25,842 nt of DNA from Silene noctiflora (Eukaryota > Streptophyta > Magnoliopsida > Caryophyllales > Caryophyllaceae). The stretch covers positions 128,098 to 153,939 of the forward strand of contig VHZZ01000374.1 of assembly GCA_009801015.1 (NCBI GenBank). The letters run 5' to 3'. Below, piece by piece: positions 7,926-20,299 of the stretch; position 1 is the first letter of the stretch, and every line of letters begins with the position of its first letter. A program made the position numbers and the translations under genes. Under the pieces are notes generated by a model. It was not told where the DNA came from. It made no database searches and was given only the letters and a program-made list of their open reading frames with translations.

Positions 7926-9599
7926 ATGATGAGCTCCATTAGCGTTTGTCGGAAATTTCTCGAAATTTTTGCTTGTTCTCATGTTAATGATGTGTTTACG
8001 GAGGAAAATGGGGCGCAAATGTTAGGCTTGTTTATGAATAATCTTCAAGGGTCACCTTTGCTTGAGGTAAAGGAGCTTAAAGATAAAGGTAACGATCTTT
8101 TTAAGCAAAATTATTTTGATAGGGTTGCAGCTTGTTACGACGAAGCTTGTAAGCTTCTAGGATTGAGTATTGGAATTAATGGAGGTGATGATGTTCAACT
8201 TATTACTGACATTGTTATTTCCCTTAATTCTAATCTTGCTGCATGTGCTCTTAAATTTGAAGAATATCAAGCTGCGTTGGATTTGTGCTCCATGATTTTG
8301 GACACATTTCCTAAGAATGTTAAGGCCTTATTTTGTAGGGGGGTGGCATTTATAAAATTGAAACGGTTTTCGGAAGCTGAATTGGATCTGAATGAAGCCT
8401 TGGTGGTAGAACCTAAGAATAAGGATGTCTTAAGAGAGTTAGCTATGGTGAAAGAACATCTTCTCATGAAGGATAATGGTAAAAGAGCTTTGGAGGTTGC
8501 TCACGTGCTCAACGTGGATAGCAACCGTAAGAAGCAAGTTCACGTCTCTGATTCTTTTGAGAGTTTTAAGGATTTTGGTAGTGAGAACATGGAGATGTCA
8601 GATGATATATATGTCTAATCGTGGTGTGGAAACTGATATGAAAAAAGAAGATAATAAAAGGGTTAATATGGAGGTGACGGATGTTGGAAACTGTGGCAGG
8701 GACTTAGGCACCGGTCTAAAAGAGAATGAACATGGTCGTTCTACGATGTCTCTTCTTGATTTTTCTAAAAAGGATGGTTGTAATTCCCGTTTGAGGATCC
8801 CGAGACAAGTTTATCAAAAGCTCGTTGAAGGAAAAGAGTTGAACTTTTATCATAAAAGAAGTTTGTCAACCACATCCATTCGGATTCTCAATATTCACGG
8901 GGCTAAGAAGAGAGACACTAATGAAGAAATCTTTAAGAAGAAGAAGAGGAGGTGTCATAAAAAAAGGAAATCTAACAAGATGGTTGACTTGAAAGAAGAC
9001 ATGACCCGTTTAGATTTCATCAATGTTGAATCTACTCCTCCTTGCGCAAGTCTGGGTGCGGCCTCCTTATGTGACAACTTGACATTGTCAGATTCCCAAA
9101 CCGTCCAAGTTTCCTCCGCGATTGCTACCCATGACTCAAGTTTGCCTCCTCCTCCCCCGTTTGATATGGACACCTTAATTTGCCCTAAAGAAAAACATGG
9201 CTCTAAAGACCAACAACCTCCCTTACTTTCAACTTTGCCTCAGAAGTGTAAGATGTTCTCTTTTTCGTTTGACAAATTTCAATGCGGCCAGAGTACGCCT
9301 TTGTTTTGCAGGTTACCTTTAATCATCGTGCAAAAGACAAAAAGAAAAGGAGAAGAATCATTCTTAAGAAGAATTATAGCCAAAGGGATGAATCTCCAAG
9401 ACGCATTTTATCTACTTGTTCTTCAAGTAGATCTTTCTCTTATAAATTTCTACGTCTTCGTGGCGTAAGTGTGTCTTATCGTAGGTACTCCTCCGAAGCT
9501 AAGTTAACTAAGAAGAGAAAAGAAATGCTAGCACATTGGCTAGCTCGGATCACCCCCTTAAGAAGCCTACTTTGTTCGCCTCCCAAGTCTTTAGTTTAG
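7926..9599 (+). pseudogene. TPR co-chaperone-like gene, apparently broken by two frameshifts
   Basis: The first frame (7926-8618) opens right after an in-frame TGA and encodes 230 residues with about three TPR repeats (about 45-175). All five residues of the Hsp70/Hsp90 carboxylate clamp can be matched: Lys and Asn in ELKDKGNDLF, Asn in SLNSNLAAC, Lys and Arg in NVKALFCR. It stops at TAA 8616-8618, just after an ATATATAT run. Protein-like sequence goes on in the next frame (about 8620 to 9280-9420), with a Lys/Arg-rich nuclear-type signal (KKKKRRCHKKRK), Ser-rich and Pro-rich parts. It then moves to the first frame again (to TAG 9597-9599), basic and Ser-rich. Loss of one AT pair would explain the first shift. 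It could be a pseudogene, a shorter active protein, or sequencing error. I do not recognise the orthologue. Confidence 0.6.
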
Positions 9600-10214
9600 T
9601 TACTTACTCGATTAATGTAATAATAAGACCTGAGAGTCGGGTTTGTTTTGTGTAAGATACTTTTTTTACGGCTGCCAAAAAAAAAAGGATCATTTGTATA
9701 TTCTCTTTGGTTATATTTTCCTAAATCTTTGTATACTTATATCTTTGATATTACGGCAAGATTATGACCGAAGGTCACGGGTTCGAATCCGGACAACCTC
9801 AAAACTCCTCAAAAACTCACGAAGTGGAATCTCAGCGCACGGTACGGGGGAGCCTGTGCACTAACCACTCTTCAAGCCCAATGGTCATTTGAGTGAGGAA
9901 GCGTAATAGGAATATTTATAATAGTTGAGCCTCAACCTATCACCTTAAGGTTTTGGTTGAGATGGTTCATCTATCAGATGGTACCAACTAAACATCAGAA
10001 AACGTAAATGGCAATTATCGTTCCAGTGTACTGTACAGTATGAAAGAGTCTCATTTGTCTCCCTGAAAACAGGGTAAAACAATGACCAATGTGTTCTCGT
10101 CCTAGATTCTCCGATAACCTATCATCCGGACTTGTAAATAAGGTATATGAATGGAATGATCCAATCTCGAATGATAAATGATCTGTTTGTAAGAATAGTG
10201 ATTTGTGAGAGGAA
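9600..10214. other. Short intergenic stretch between TPR locus and PES-like gene
   Basis: This holds the 3' flank of the TPR locus, a SINE-like stretch (9752-9960) and the presumed 3' UTR of the minus-strand gene that ends at 10215. There is no independent gene; the minus-strand frame 9995-10255 has no supporting features. Confidence 0.5.
9752..9960 (+). mobile_element. SINE-like fragment with a Pol III B box
   Basis: CGGGTTCGAATCCGG at about 9778-9792 matches the tRNA-type B box. The following GTGGAATCTCAGCGCACGG and CCTGTGCACTAACC have the look of a tRNA-derived repeat. I see no clear A box or target duplication, so this would be a 5'-truncated and old copy. Confidence 0.35.
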
Positions 10215-13200
10215 TTACAGTTCAAAAGTTGGGATTTCGGAAGATAAGCCGCCATGAGTGGATCTGTAGACTATTCGGGATATTAAAGATCGATATGGAT
10301 CCTTTTCTCTTTTCTCCTTTAAGTAAGCAATACACCTCTCTACTTCATCCTTCACTTCTATGTACATTTCTTGAGCTTTCTGCCTGTCTTTCAGTTCATG
10401 TCTCCTCTCTACAGCAAAAAAATTATTACTCAAGGGCTGTAAATAACCGAGAAAATCAAAGCTTGCATCATTGTAACAGCAAGACAAAATAAAAGTTTGT
10501 GTATCATCGAATTGAATAACTAACTAAGATATGTAATTATGTACAGCCCTAATTATAGAAAGTGAGTTCCAAGTGTATAGGCTGGCAAATAACTAATTCT
10601 GATCTACCAATTCTGTTGTGCATCTAATAGGATTTCTTATGCTGACTAGAATGCCTCGAGGTCAGCACGGCTGATATCAGGAGAAGAAAGTTATATTGTC
10701 AACAATAAGTACTGAGAAAGGATCAACTGGAGTATAGATCGAAAATCAAAATCCACATGAAACAAACCAGCAGAAGCAAAATGGTAATGCAACTACTCAG
10801 ATTAAAAGATCAGAATATTTACACTCTTTTGGCCACCTATCGGAAAAGAAGCTTTCAAATGACCAACTGACTGTCGCGCGGTAAACTATTGGTTTGGCTC
10901 GAGGAGTAATAGTTTTTCACATTTGAGAGTTAGTTGAACTTATCATAGAAATATGATAACTGTGATACATTTTTACGTGCACATCAGCAAGTAGGGCTCG
11001 TCATTTGGAAGGGAGGAGGGTACTGAGAAGTTTATCAAGAGTTTACCTTTGGTGTCAATTGGCTTCCCAAACAAGTAGTATAACCGTCCCGGAACTTGAG
11101 GGAGAATTCCAGGAAGGTGCACCTGTTGGTTAGAAACTTCACCACTGCTTTCAGCCCTGACAAATTTTGAGATCAAAGACGTACCATGTCAAACATTAAC
11201 TATAAGAGGATTCAACAAATTGCTAATGTGTGAACGATTGAAGTCTTGACATACCTTAGCTTCATTGATTCATTTGTCAGTTGCTCCATTTCTGTTTTGA
11301 AGTAAGGAATCCTGGCTAAGTCATCATAATCAAAAACGACCTGAAAGTTGGCGTAGTTCAGTAAATAACCGAAGCTAGAGATACCCCTGCCGGAAGGATG
11401 GACAAGTGTTTTCTATAACAAATTTTTAACCAACTAAGATCTCTAATCACTGATTTTGTTAACATTCTGTGTGGGATAGAGTATTGGGGTTAAAATGTTG
11501 ATTTGTAGAGCGATTCATCTAGCTGCTAAATTTTGTTGTGTTCTAAAGTATACAGGATATTTGAAGATTTAGAGTTTGAAAGAAGCTTTATAGTGTACCA
11601 AGAAAAAAAAAAAAAAAACCTTCGCTCACGTAGCTAAAAAGGCATGAGAATGGGAAAATGGCTACTTTTAACAGTTCTGTTAATCATTGGTCACTTCACT
11701 GTTTGGACTTGGAAGAACAGATTCAGTGTATGTATAACAGGGTTTTGGCATCAATAACAAAATTTGAGGTTCTACTCGTATTTGCTTTTCCACAAACCAA
11801 AGAAATTAATTTATTAGAAAACATTGAATAAACTTACTTTGCCAATATCATCTTCTCCTACAGCACCAAAAGGAACAATCTTAGCTCCAAATCTAGCAGC
11901 CATCCGCACAAACTCTGATTGTTCTGGCCAAAACAATTGATACTCCTCATCCTGAAAGATAAACATATGCTTCATTCTAACTATAACATCAGCATTACTC
12001 CATTAGGCTCCTACGAATGTCAGGGCAAGGGGGTTCATGTGTACGCAGTCTTACACATGACAAGAGCACAAAGGTTATTACGGGATGACCATTCAAGAAT
12101 TGCATCGAATGACTGCTACTCCTATTACTCCGTATTTCACAATACAAATAAGCGCCTCCAGACATTTTGGTTAACAGTTCATTGTACCTTGTGAGTAGAT
12201 GTGCTTCTGAAATGAAGGAAAAGTCCCTATGGCAACAAATTTTTCATGCATTTCACGACATTCTTCACCAAAATGGCTACCTTAATAAACTTTTTATATT
12301 TTCTACATATTTCCAAATTCCTTGCGAGATTACAACAAAAAGATGAGCATATCATACCTTCCGATGAAGAGCCTCCCTCATGCCTCCAGGATAAAGTAGA
12401 ATATGAGACTTGGAAGCAAGTAGTTTGAACAAATTAGTGCCTGAAACAGGAACTGCACCCATTGATCTGAACATGTCATATGATGATAGATCAGGCAATT
12501 TCCCATCTCCTTGCCTGAAGAACATCAGTGGGTGTGCTATTCCTCGCACGAGGATATTTTTCTCAGTCAAGATCCGAAGAACGAGCGGAACAAGCTCAAA
12601 TCCCAATAACATGTGATAGCCAACCAATAAAGTTGGCCCCTCGGAAGGAATTCCTTCAAGACCCTTAACAATCTTCCCATCCTCTAAAGTTGAAAGCATA
12701 ACAGGAGAAAGTATAGGATCAAACCACCTGTAAGTGAAATAATAAGCAAGAGATATAATTCTTTGATGGGTTTTGACAAAATTGCAACTCATTTTCATAC
12801 AGAGTTTTCTAACAACAACCATAATATGTATTCAGCATGGCTTACAAGTTGTACTCCGAGTAAGTTTTCAATTGGGCATCAGTTTAAAGATGAAAACTAT
12901 CAAAACCAGGAATTATAGGCCATGGCTATAAGTTCTTAAGCCATTACCTCGTGACCGTGTATCACATAACACAACTCCTAGAAACTAGAAGCTAGACCAA
13001 TAAAAACAAACATGCTCAAGAAATGACAGAATTTGAAGGCATAACTCCCATAAATAATATTACAAGTTCAATAACTCATTGCGCCTGACCAGCTCTCAAA
13101 AAACTATCCATGTAATGCTGCGTCCTGAACAGACTCAATAGTTATAATGATTCAAAAAATTCCTCAGGAGGAGAAAATTTTAATTTAATCTCCTTCACTT

Positions 13201-16200
13201 TAATGCAACGGAACAACCTTTGAAGCCTTTGACATCACTTTACAGGGTACACCATTGCTAACTAGAAAACGAGTCCCATTTCTAGGAACTGCCTAAAAAA
13301 ACAGAATTATGGAACACGGAAATAAGCAGAGCATTATCAAAGGAAGCAGAGCATTATCAAAGGAAGGTATACAGAATTATAAAATCAAGTTTCAGGAAGA
13401 AATTTAGCTTGTAACTGTTATAGTTGCACAGTTAAGTTGAACTTACACAACTTACAGCTACGAACCAGTTAAGTCCAGTATGCAATGCATTGCTATAAGA
13501 TGCAGGCTTCTTAAAGTGTTATACATTACTGCTTACCAGTACTCGTCCTCAACTCTTTTGAATTCAGACGGGGTAGGTGGCAGAAAATCGGTAACATAAT
13601 CACAGTTTCTCCCGCGACGATAGTAACTGGCACCCTTAAGTATATAGGCCAAGTCTATGCCATCTTCCTGACAACATCAATTATATTACAGGAGTAAGCA
13701 ACATGTTGATAACTATATCAAATGTATAACTGCCGTAAGCAAGAACACTACAAGAAACAGATAATCTAGAAGCGATCCTTTCTCAATTATAAGAAAGTAT
13801 ATTAACTTTCGGACTTCATTGTTATGAATGTTAGCACAGATTCATCCATATGCGCATCACATTAAGCACCATAGTTTAATAGCATGAAGTACAGAGGGAC
13901 ATTGAAGAGCAAGTACCATTAGCAACTAGCAAGTACCATCCGTCTACAATGTAAAACAGGAAAGAGGCAGCCTATAATCCTCAAGAACCGTTAACATCTC
14001 TCAACAGAAGAGATATCATGTATGCTCCAGGACGTTTTGAGAAACCGTTGGTGTTAAAAGACTCAGTTAACTCTTAGACTGTGAGTTACAGTTCAAGACG
14101 GGCAACATCAAAGAAAGCACCATCACAGATTCTCTACAAAAAGCTCAACCTTCTCCAGTTATCTCAAGTCTCACCCCACATTCAGAATACTCGCAATATT
14201 ATCTATATAGAAACAATGGATTCACAATTCTCATATTACAGAAAAACAGTAACCTTGAATGAGACAGCACAATAGAAGAAAAAAAATGCGAAGTTGTAAT
14301 CAACTGGTCTGAATGGCGTTCGACCTCATACATGACTGAAATTGAGGTGAATGGTTAGATAACTTTCTTTCAACTCAACTATCGAAGCACAAGTTCAGTT
14401 TCAAATTCGTGATCATTAAAGGATGGTAAGGAGAGATAGAGGCAAACAGATGGAGATGTAAAGAGAGCGATTTTGTCTTACCAATAACAAGAAATGACCA
14501 TTATCATTAAGCTTACGAATCTCACATTTTGTTAGCACCTTGCGTAGCCTTTCGCCTTCATCTTGACTAGGTAGTAATGGATCCCTTCCACTGAGAATAC
14601 AAAGAAACACCAAAGCAAGAGAATTGTCTTTTAGGCTTGCATGGCATTAGTTTGAACAGGAAACTGAAGCACTAAAGACAATAGCCGCAAAATGTCTAAC
14701 ATCACAACAGGAACATAGTACACCTCCATCCCAATTTTATTGCTCTCACATGACTTTTTTTATCATCCAAACTCACCTTGACCATTAATATTTTTTAAAC
14801 ATATGCAGAGATACAATGTAAAAATTGCCATGTTTCGCTCAACTTAACATCTTTAGCTCACCAAAGTTAAATGAGAACACAAAATGGAAGGAAAGAGTAA
14901 TACAACATCGTTATGCTAGTCCCTTAAGGGCGCCCACAAATAGCAAAGCAAGGGAGATAAGACAAAGAGGTTGTTTTCGGATGACCTACAAAAATAACTG
15001 TGGAGAATAGTAAAAAATCTAAAAATGATTAGACTCCAGTAGGCAGTAACTGCAATATACTCAACCTAATCAATATCACATATAAACTCATAAGATTCCG
15101 CCTTAATCAGACACCAGTGACGAAGAACATTTAGAGTCAATTACCTTAACAGTATCAGAGTCTGTGCGCGGATGGCATGGAGCCGTGAATTGGCATAGGC
15201 ACAAGCGTTTTGAAGCATTTCCAACTTCCAAAGAAATGTATTTCCAGGAAAAAGGCTAGCAATGACCTGTAAAACATTGTCAGATCCTGTTTCAGTAGAC
15301 TGTCAAACCAACTCAACCTAAACAGCACTTTTCTTGGAATTTGATTAGCACTGGTAGTCTGGTATACTCAGTACGATATAATAGCAACGACAAATTAGGA
15401 TTCTAAAACAATGATAGTACTCTTTAAATGTAAGGTATACGTTTGTACCAACAATAAAAATTGTAAGACATGGAGGTTTGTGTTATTATCATTGTTGAAA
15501 TAAAAGCTGCTCGCACCAATGTGGCTCAATTATTGGCTCGACTAGAGCTTACTGTCATATCAGACACTACATCTTCATAACAAATATGTATCATCACCTC
15601 CTTTAAAGGTACTCTTAACTACTAATAGATTCACAATTAAGCATCTTCATAGTCAATTTTGCAAAGTCATATATAATAATATTGAGTAACGAGTAACTTT
15701 GCATCATGATACAAAAACTTATCAAGTGGGAGTGTTGGACCTTACTGAATAATATGAGGACAGTGAGGAAAAACCCTGTAACAAGTCTTTGGAAGCTTCA
15801 GACTGCCCAAGGATTTTCTCCACAGCATCAACGACACCCCTCATAGAATCACCTGTTATGAATAGCAGAATTTCTAGACTTAGTCCATGAGCGCCAAATC
15901 ATAAATCTGTAATGCACCAAATAAACATCCCTTTTTTCCTCAATATTATGGTGATAACGTGAAAATTAAAATCAGAAAGTTAACAGTACAAGAGTCGAAA
16001 CACAGAAATAATGGTCACTGACCTGTCACTTGGTTAAACGGAGAAGTAATGCTAAATAACGATTGTACTGGTGAAGATGACAACAAGGACGCTGGCAGCT
16101 GCAGTGAAGACCTGCTGAAAGATGTAGCTGATAAAGGAAGGATATTACATATTTCATAGTGATTAAGAAACTGAATGTGTATAAACAGGATATACCAAGA

Positions 16201-18881
16201 CAATAGCATATGAAGCATCGCTTAAGAAAGAAAGCGTATAACATCTCCTTGTACGAATAGCAAATTTTTTTTTGGATAATTCCAAATGGCAAATGGCAAA
16301 CTTAGAAGCACATGACAACTCAAAAAATTTGAGTACCAACTTGGTTTGACAATGACGGACTGACTATGTAAGAACAACTACAAGAAGAAATCAGTAACGG
16401 AATACATATACTTGAATGGCTCATTCAGCCATCCTCATAGATTAACCTTTGTGGAAAAAATAACAAATCCATACTCGTTCCTACATTTAGTCAAGTCATT
16501 ATTGTGAAGAAAAGAAGATCATCATAAACATGTTGATCGTTGAAGCTCAGATTTCACATATCATACGAATGTCAGAGCATACCTGGATTAACCAAAACCA
16601 GCACAATATCCATATTTACATTGTGGGATGCGACAGCTAATGCAAGGCATGCTCCAATAGACTCGCCAACAAGATATATGGGTCTATTTGGTAAACGGCT
16701 ATGCTCTGATCTAACAACACCGTTAACCAGCTTCACCAATTCTGCAATTTATCAGATAGTTCCTCAATTTAAAAAGAAAAGAAAAGGGAAGAAATAGATT
16801 GATGAACAAACCCCGACATAGAAAAAATCAGGCTATTTACGGTTTACACTAACAAAACTAGTCCAGGAAGCACAAGTTAAAATTGATGTGAACAAGAAGA
16901 ATAAATGGAGTTGACAGTAAACACCATTGTTCAAGTTTCATGCAGTGTTACTTAGCTTAAAAAGATCAATAGTGCACAAGTGATGAGCAAATCTACATGA
17001 CGACATTACCCCAACGACTCCAAGGGCACCATGTCTGGTGGCGTAATGGGTCAAATGTACGCTAACGATAAACTATGTTTGATAATTAATAACAGCGATT
17101 ATTTTCAAATTATTTATTACGAAAATTGAGTCAAAAATAGCACTGACCAACGATAAACTGAACAAAAACGAGTTGAAAAAAATGGAAATACCTGCAAATG
17201 AAGTCCGATCCATAGCTGGAATATGCAAACACCATACTTCAAATATCCTATTTATGAAATCATCATATCATAATGTACATGTTTTTATCACTTCATGAGT
17301 TTATTCAACAAAATAGCATGCATGATAGCATGGTAGACAACCAGCCTCACTATGAAATTAAAGATTACACCTCATCCATTCATTTCATTTCGGGACGTTT
17401 GTTCAAAATCTCTCTTAAATATTTTGAACAACCGTATGGAAATGAAATGAATGGATGGCGTAGCAAACAAACTCAAACTCAGTGACTCGCACTTACTTTC
17501 CCAGCTTCTCATGGTGTCTTACTAGGCCAAGTCCAACTCCGTCAATTCCTGAAAAAAAATACAATTCAATACTACTATTCCGTATTGTACCCATTGGTCT
17601 TCTGAAAGGCGATTCAAGTTAACATAAAGGTTATATAGCACTAACACGACACTAATTCATAGTTTCATACAACGACATATGGATGGTAAACAAATGACTG
17701 ACACGTCTAAAATAGATAAGATAAACAAATGAAACCCGAAAACACGGGGTAGTTTTATAATTTATATCGATCGTTCGTATCAATAATATATGCATGTCGT
17801 TTTATGGCGAACCGTATAATCTCCCTTACTACTAATAAGTAAATTTTCATTTATTGCATTATTATTATCTTTTCAATGAATATATGCTTATAATTAAACT
17901 CTAATCTTTTAATAAAATTCATAATTATGATTTTTTTCCCTTACTGCTAAGAGAATAATAATTCTTTTAGTTTTCCCTCGAAAATGCATCTATTTTCATA
18001 AGGACATAATTGATTTTTTTTAATAAACTATTATTTTTTTCTTAAAATATAATCTTAATATAATTATAATTATAATCATATATTTTAATTAAATTTAAAA
18101 TTATGATTTTTTTCATTATAATAAAATAAAATTGGTATTAAATTATAAACTATAAATTACTAAATTTTTCAGTAATGAAATAATTATTACCTTAGAGAAT
18201 AACTTGACACGTACTTACTATTAGTTTCGTGACAAAAAAACAAATTTATTAAAAAAAATCACAACTTAACCTAATTCTATTTGGTTAGTATTCAATTTTA
18301 TTTTATTTTTGTTTCATATCAAAAAAAAATAATGGAATGAAATATTAAATATTAATGAAGTGAAAATTTAAAAATTTTAAATAATAAATTAAAAAAAAAT
18401 AAAAACTCTATATATGGCGCGGGATCTATACTAGTCTAATATTAAGTTATTAACCCAATAAAATAAGGGGGAGGGGCAAACCGGGGAGATAAAGCAAGAG
18501 AGGAACACGGTTCAACCGTGGAGCACCACACTCAACCGGAGTAAACCACCGCGGTCCACCACCATCATGACCGGTCAACTCAACCATAACCCCGGCTTGA
18601 TCAAAGTAATCCGCCACACTCTTCTCACTAACTCCTCCATCACCTTCTACATCAATACCTCTACTCATCTCTATCCCGGACTTATACTTCCCGGCTGAAC
18701 CGCCGGTCCATGCCGGCACCGAATCCGGTTTACGCATATCATTGCTTTTTTGTGTGGCTGATATAACAGACCGGCGGTTCAACCTCGTCTTCAGCGGTTG
18801 ACGGTTCATGAGAGTAGAGCGCGTGGTGGTGGTTAAAACGGCGGCGTATTGGTGAAAGCATGGTGGTCCAATAGCCGCCAT
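10215..18881 (-). CDS. PES1: Phytyl ester synthase / DGAT-like acyltransferase, plastid (14 exons)
   Basis: Exons on the minus strand, first to last: 18881-18482, 17548-17497, 17247-17192, 16741-16583, 16127-16023, 15852-15746, 15266-15145, 14590-14482, 13667-13537, 12727-12358, 11951-11838, 11340-11255, 11156-11047, 10408-10215. All introns are GT-AG, phases agree at every join, and the total is 2,115 bases (704 residues plus TAA), the length I recall for Arabidopsis PES1. A Ser/Thr/Arg-rich N-terminus fits a chloroplast transit peptide. An alpha/beta-hydrolase part follows: LLLYLPGIDG, GESIG with nucleophile S197, D337 in SGRDP, H366 in DNGHF. Then comes the acyltransferase part: VGYHMLLGFEL (H452) and LLYPGGMREALHRK (PGG 527-529). 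The C-terminus is SSEIPTFEL. Known members esterify phytol from chlorophyll breakdown and diacylglycerol with fatty acids in plastids under stress or senescence. All key residues are present. The exact paralogue (PES1, PES2 or other) is unsure. Confidence 0.92.
12000..12130 (-). mobile_element. Degenerate SINE in intron 10 of the PES-like gene
   Basis: GGCAAGGGGGTTCATGTGTA with CGCAGTCTTACACATGAC resembles the reverse strand of a common plant SINE (Au-like, with GGTCTGCGTACA in its body). It lies between exons 10 and 11. The boundaries are guesses and I found no target duplication. Confidence 0.4.
13324..13363. repeat. 20-bp unit repeated twice in an intron
   Basis: AAGCAGAGCATTATCAAAGG occurs twice in tandem without mismatch in intron 9 of the PES-like gene (12728-13536). 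It looks like a simple local duplication. Confidence 0.9.
17549..18481 (-). other. First intron of the PES-like gene, very AT-rich
   Basis: This is a 933-base intron between exon 1 (ending in LYLPG) and the exon encoding IDGVGLGL. Its part 17870-18410 is almost pure A/T and looks like noncoding filler. I see no embedded gene or tidy element. Confidence 0.7.
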
Positions 18882-18914
18882 TGTTAAAATGAGTTTCTTT
18901 TTGTGGGTGTGAAA

Positions 18915-18945
18915 TGTATCTGCCGATTATATTAACAAGTAATAA
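18915..18945 (-). promoter_or_regulatory. Possible core promoter of the PES-like gene
   Basis: On the minus strand TTAATATAATC lies about 45 bases before the ATG at 18881. It is the only TATA-like stretch close to the start. The leader would be very short, so the real start site may lie further up. Confidence 0.3.
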
Positions 18946-19125
18946 TGTGAATAAATATGAATGATTACAACAATTATTGGTGATTAAGGTTATAGAGGTG
19001 GAATGGTGGATTAACTAGAAGGTGATAAACTGCGATTTTGGCTTTCTTGACTTTTCGAGTATTCTGTAAATGTTTCTTGCTCTTGGTCAAACTTTTTAGT
19101 GATAACTAATCATACATCAGGAGAC

Positions 19126-19169
19126 CTTTTTTTTTTTCTTTTTTCTTTTTCTTCTTCTTTTTTTTTTTC
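19126..19169. repeat. Polypyrimidine T/C tract
   Basis: This is a run of T with scattered C (CTTTTTCTTCTTC type). It is a simple low-complexity sequence and could equally be the old A-tail of an inverted retroelement. Confidence 0.7.
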
Positions 19170-19313
19170 AAATATGCACCCTGTGGTAGAGTGTACACTG
19201 GTAGGTAAGAATTTTCTTTGGGTCAAATTATTAGGAACAAGGAATCATGGGGGGTTCATTAAAGTTTGAATCGAGTCCGAATAAGGTAGGGTCACTTCAA
19301 ATTTCGAGTCATA

Positions 19314-19425
19314 TCTTTTTTTTTTTTGGTTCAAATGAGCGCACTATGTCGCGGGTGAGAATCGAACCCCAACTTCATGGTCGAGGTAAGAGAGCTCTTA
19401 CCACTTGAGCTAGCTCTTGTTCTCT
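19314..19425 (-). mobile_element. tRNA-derived SINE with 14-bp target duplication
   Basis: On the minus strand it starts with an A box (TAGCTCAAGTGG), then a B box (GGTTCGATTCTC), then TGCGCTCATTTGAACC and a run of A. The flanks carry the same AATTTCGAGTCATA at 19300-19313 and 19426-19439. The element is 112 bases including its A-tail. A related copy lies at 25143-25226. A true tRNA gene is unlikely because there is no acceptor stem. Confidence 0.85.
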
Positions 19426-19439
19426 AATTTCGAGTCATA

Positions 19440-19789
19440 CCTAACTGCGTTGTTTAAGATGAGTAGTACGTCAAGTTTTTTCGAGGTAGATTACTTAACT
19501 GAAATCCAATCAAGATAAATTATAAAAATTAAGCAACAAAAAGACAATAATTTAATAAAAATTTCTAAAACGATAAAAATTACCGACTACCGAGACAACT
19601 AGAGTACTTGTCAATCAATAAAACGAACATAAAAATAAAAATTACTAAAATGACCAAGTCAAGTGTACATGTTCATCATGAGTTACCAAAAAAGAGTTTG
19701 TAACGAAGATGAAGAAGATACAGTAAAAGGTTGATATGGACTTGTCATGCTGATGTCTCTTTCGAGTTTGGTACTTTATAGTTCTAACG
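19440..19789. other. Gene-free stretch
   Basis: This is AT-rich DNA with many short AAAATTA-like words. I see no gene or element. Confidence 0.5.
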
Positions 19790-19871
19790 TTATTAAAATA
19801 AAACAAATAATAAGACAAGAATTACGTATCTTATTAAAATAAAACAAATAATAAGACAAGAATTACGTATC
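19790..19871. repeat. 41-bp unit repeated twice
   Basis: The 41 bases at 19790-19830 (starting TTATTAAAATAAAACAAATA) are repeated exactly at 19831-19871. The perfect match suggests a recent local duplication. Confidence 0.95.
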
Positions 19872-19902
19872 TAAAAATCGATTACTGTTAAAAATCAAAA
19901 TA

Positions 19903-20066
19903 TCTTGTTTGTGACGGACACTATCCGTCACAAGATGGAGACGGTGAGTGCCCTCTCACAATAAGGCAAGTGGGAGGGCAAGTGAGGAAATAGAGCATCC
20001 ATGAATAATGCACTTGCATATGAGAGGGAAACTATCCGTCTTTAACTTGTGACGGATAATGGCCGT
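19903..20066. mobile_element. Foldback element with TTGTGACGGA ends
   Basis: The left end holds TTTGTGACGGACACTATCCG followed by TCACAAG, itself a hairpin. The right end holds CTATCCGTCTTTAACTTGTG followed by ACGGATAATGG. The nested inverted GTGACGGA motifs indicate a short inverted-repeat element of a type I believe is frequent in Caryophyllales. The exact borders are uncertain. Confidence 0.5.
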
Positions 20067-20094
20067 TTTAAATGAGAATTTGTGATTAAAAAAA

Positions 20095-20276
20095 GGGTGG
20101 CCCTATATACACTACCAAAATATCCTAGGACACTCCATTTATATGTCATATGGCCGATTCGTCCTTTCATTTCCTTCAAGTCAAATGCAGCTATTATTAT
20201 GAAATTTAGGGTATTTTATCCACTATCTATTATTGGAGTGTCCCAGTACTTTTTAGGAGTGTATTTATGTGTACCC
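20095..20276. mobile_element. hAT-type MITE with 8-bp target duplication
   Basis: The ends are inverted repeats of about 40 bases with mismatches: GGGTGGCCCTATATACACTA running to GGACACTCCA at the left, and TGGAGTGTCCCAGTAC running to GTACCC at the right. TAAAAAAA stands on both sides (20087-20094 and 20277-20284). Eight-base duplications are typical of hAT elements. At 182 bases it has no coding capacity; the open frame 20082-20279 is only the element read through. Confidence 0.75.
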
Positions 20277-20299
20277 TAAAAAAACCTCCAACTTTTAAA

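Noticed and set aside
7584..7942. Phe/Trp/Val-rich open frames before the TPR locus, resembling a membrane protein
   Set aside because: The T/G-rich DNA downstream of a good splice donor reads as hydrophobic codons by composition. It is better explained as a leader intron.
8476..8600. The start of the open frame 8476-9468 as an independent gene
   Set aside because: Its first 40 codons overlap the well-supported TPR frame in another phase. Only the part after about 8610 looks like protein.
9248..9311. A 64-base intron (GTAAGA to TTTTGCAG) to mend the second frame change in the TPR locus
   Set aside because: Splicing it leads into the third frame and a stop after two codons, so it does not join the two protein-like frames. 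It is also short for a plant intron.
19330..19425. A possible tRNA gene on the minus strand (A box and B box present)
   Set aside because: There is no acceptor stem, an A-tail follows, and a target duplication flanks it; a second copy exists at 25143-25226. This is a SINE.
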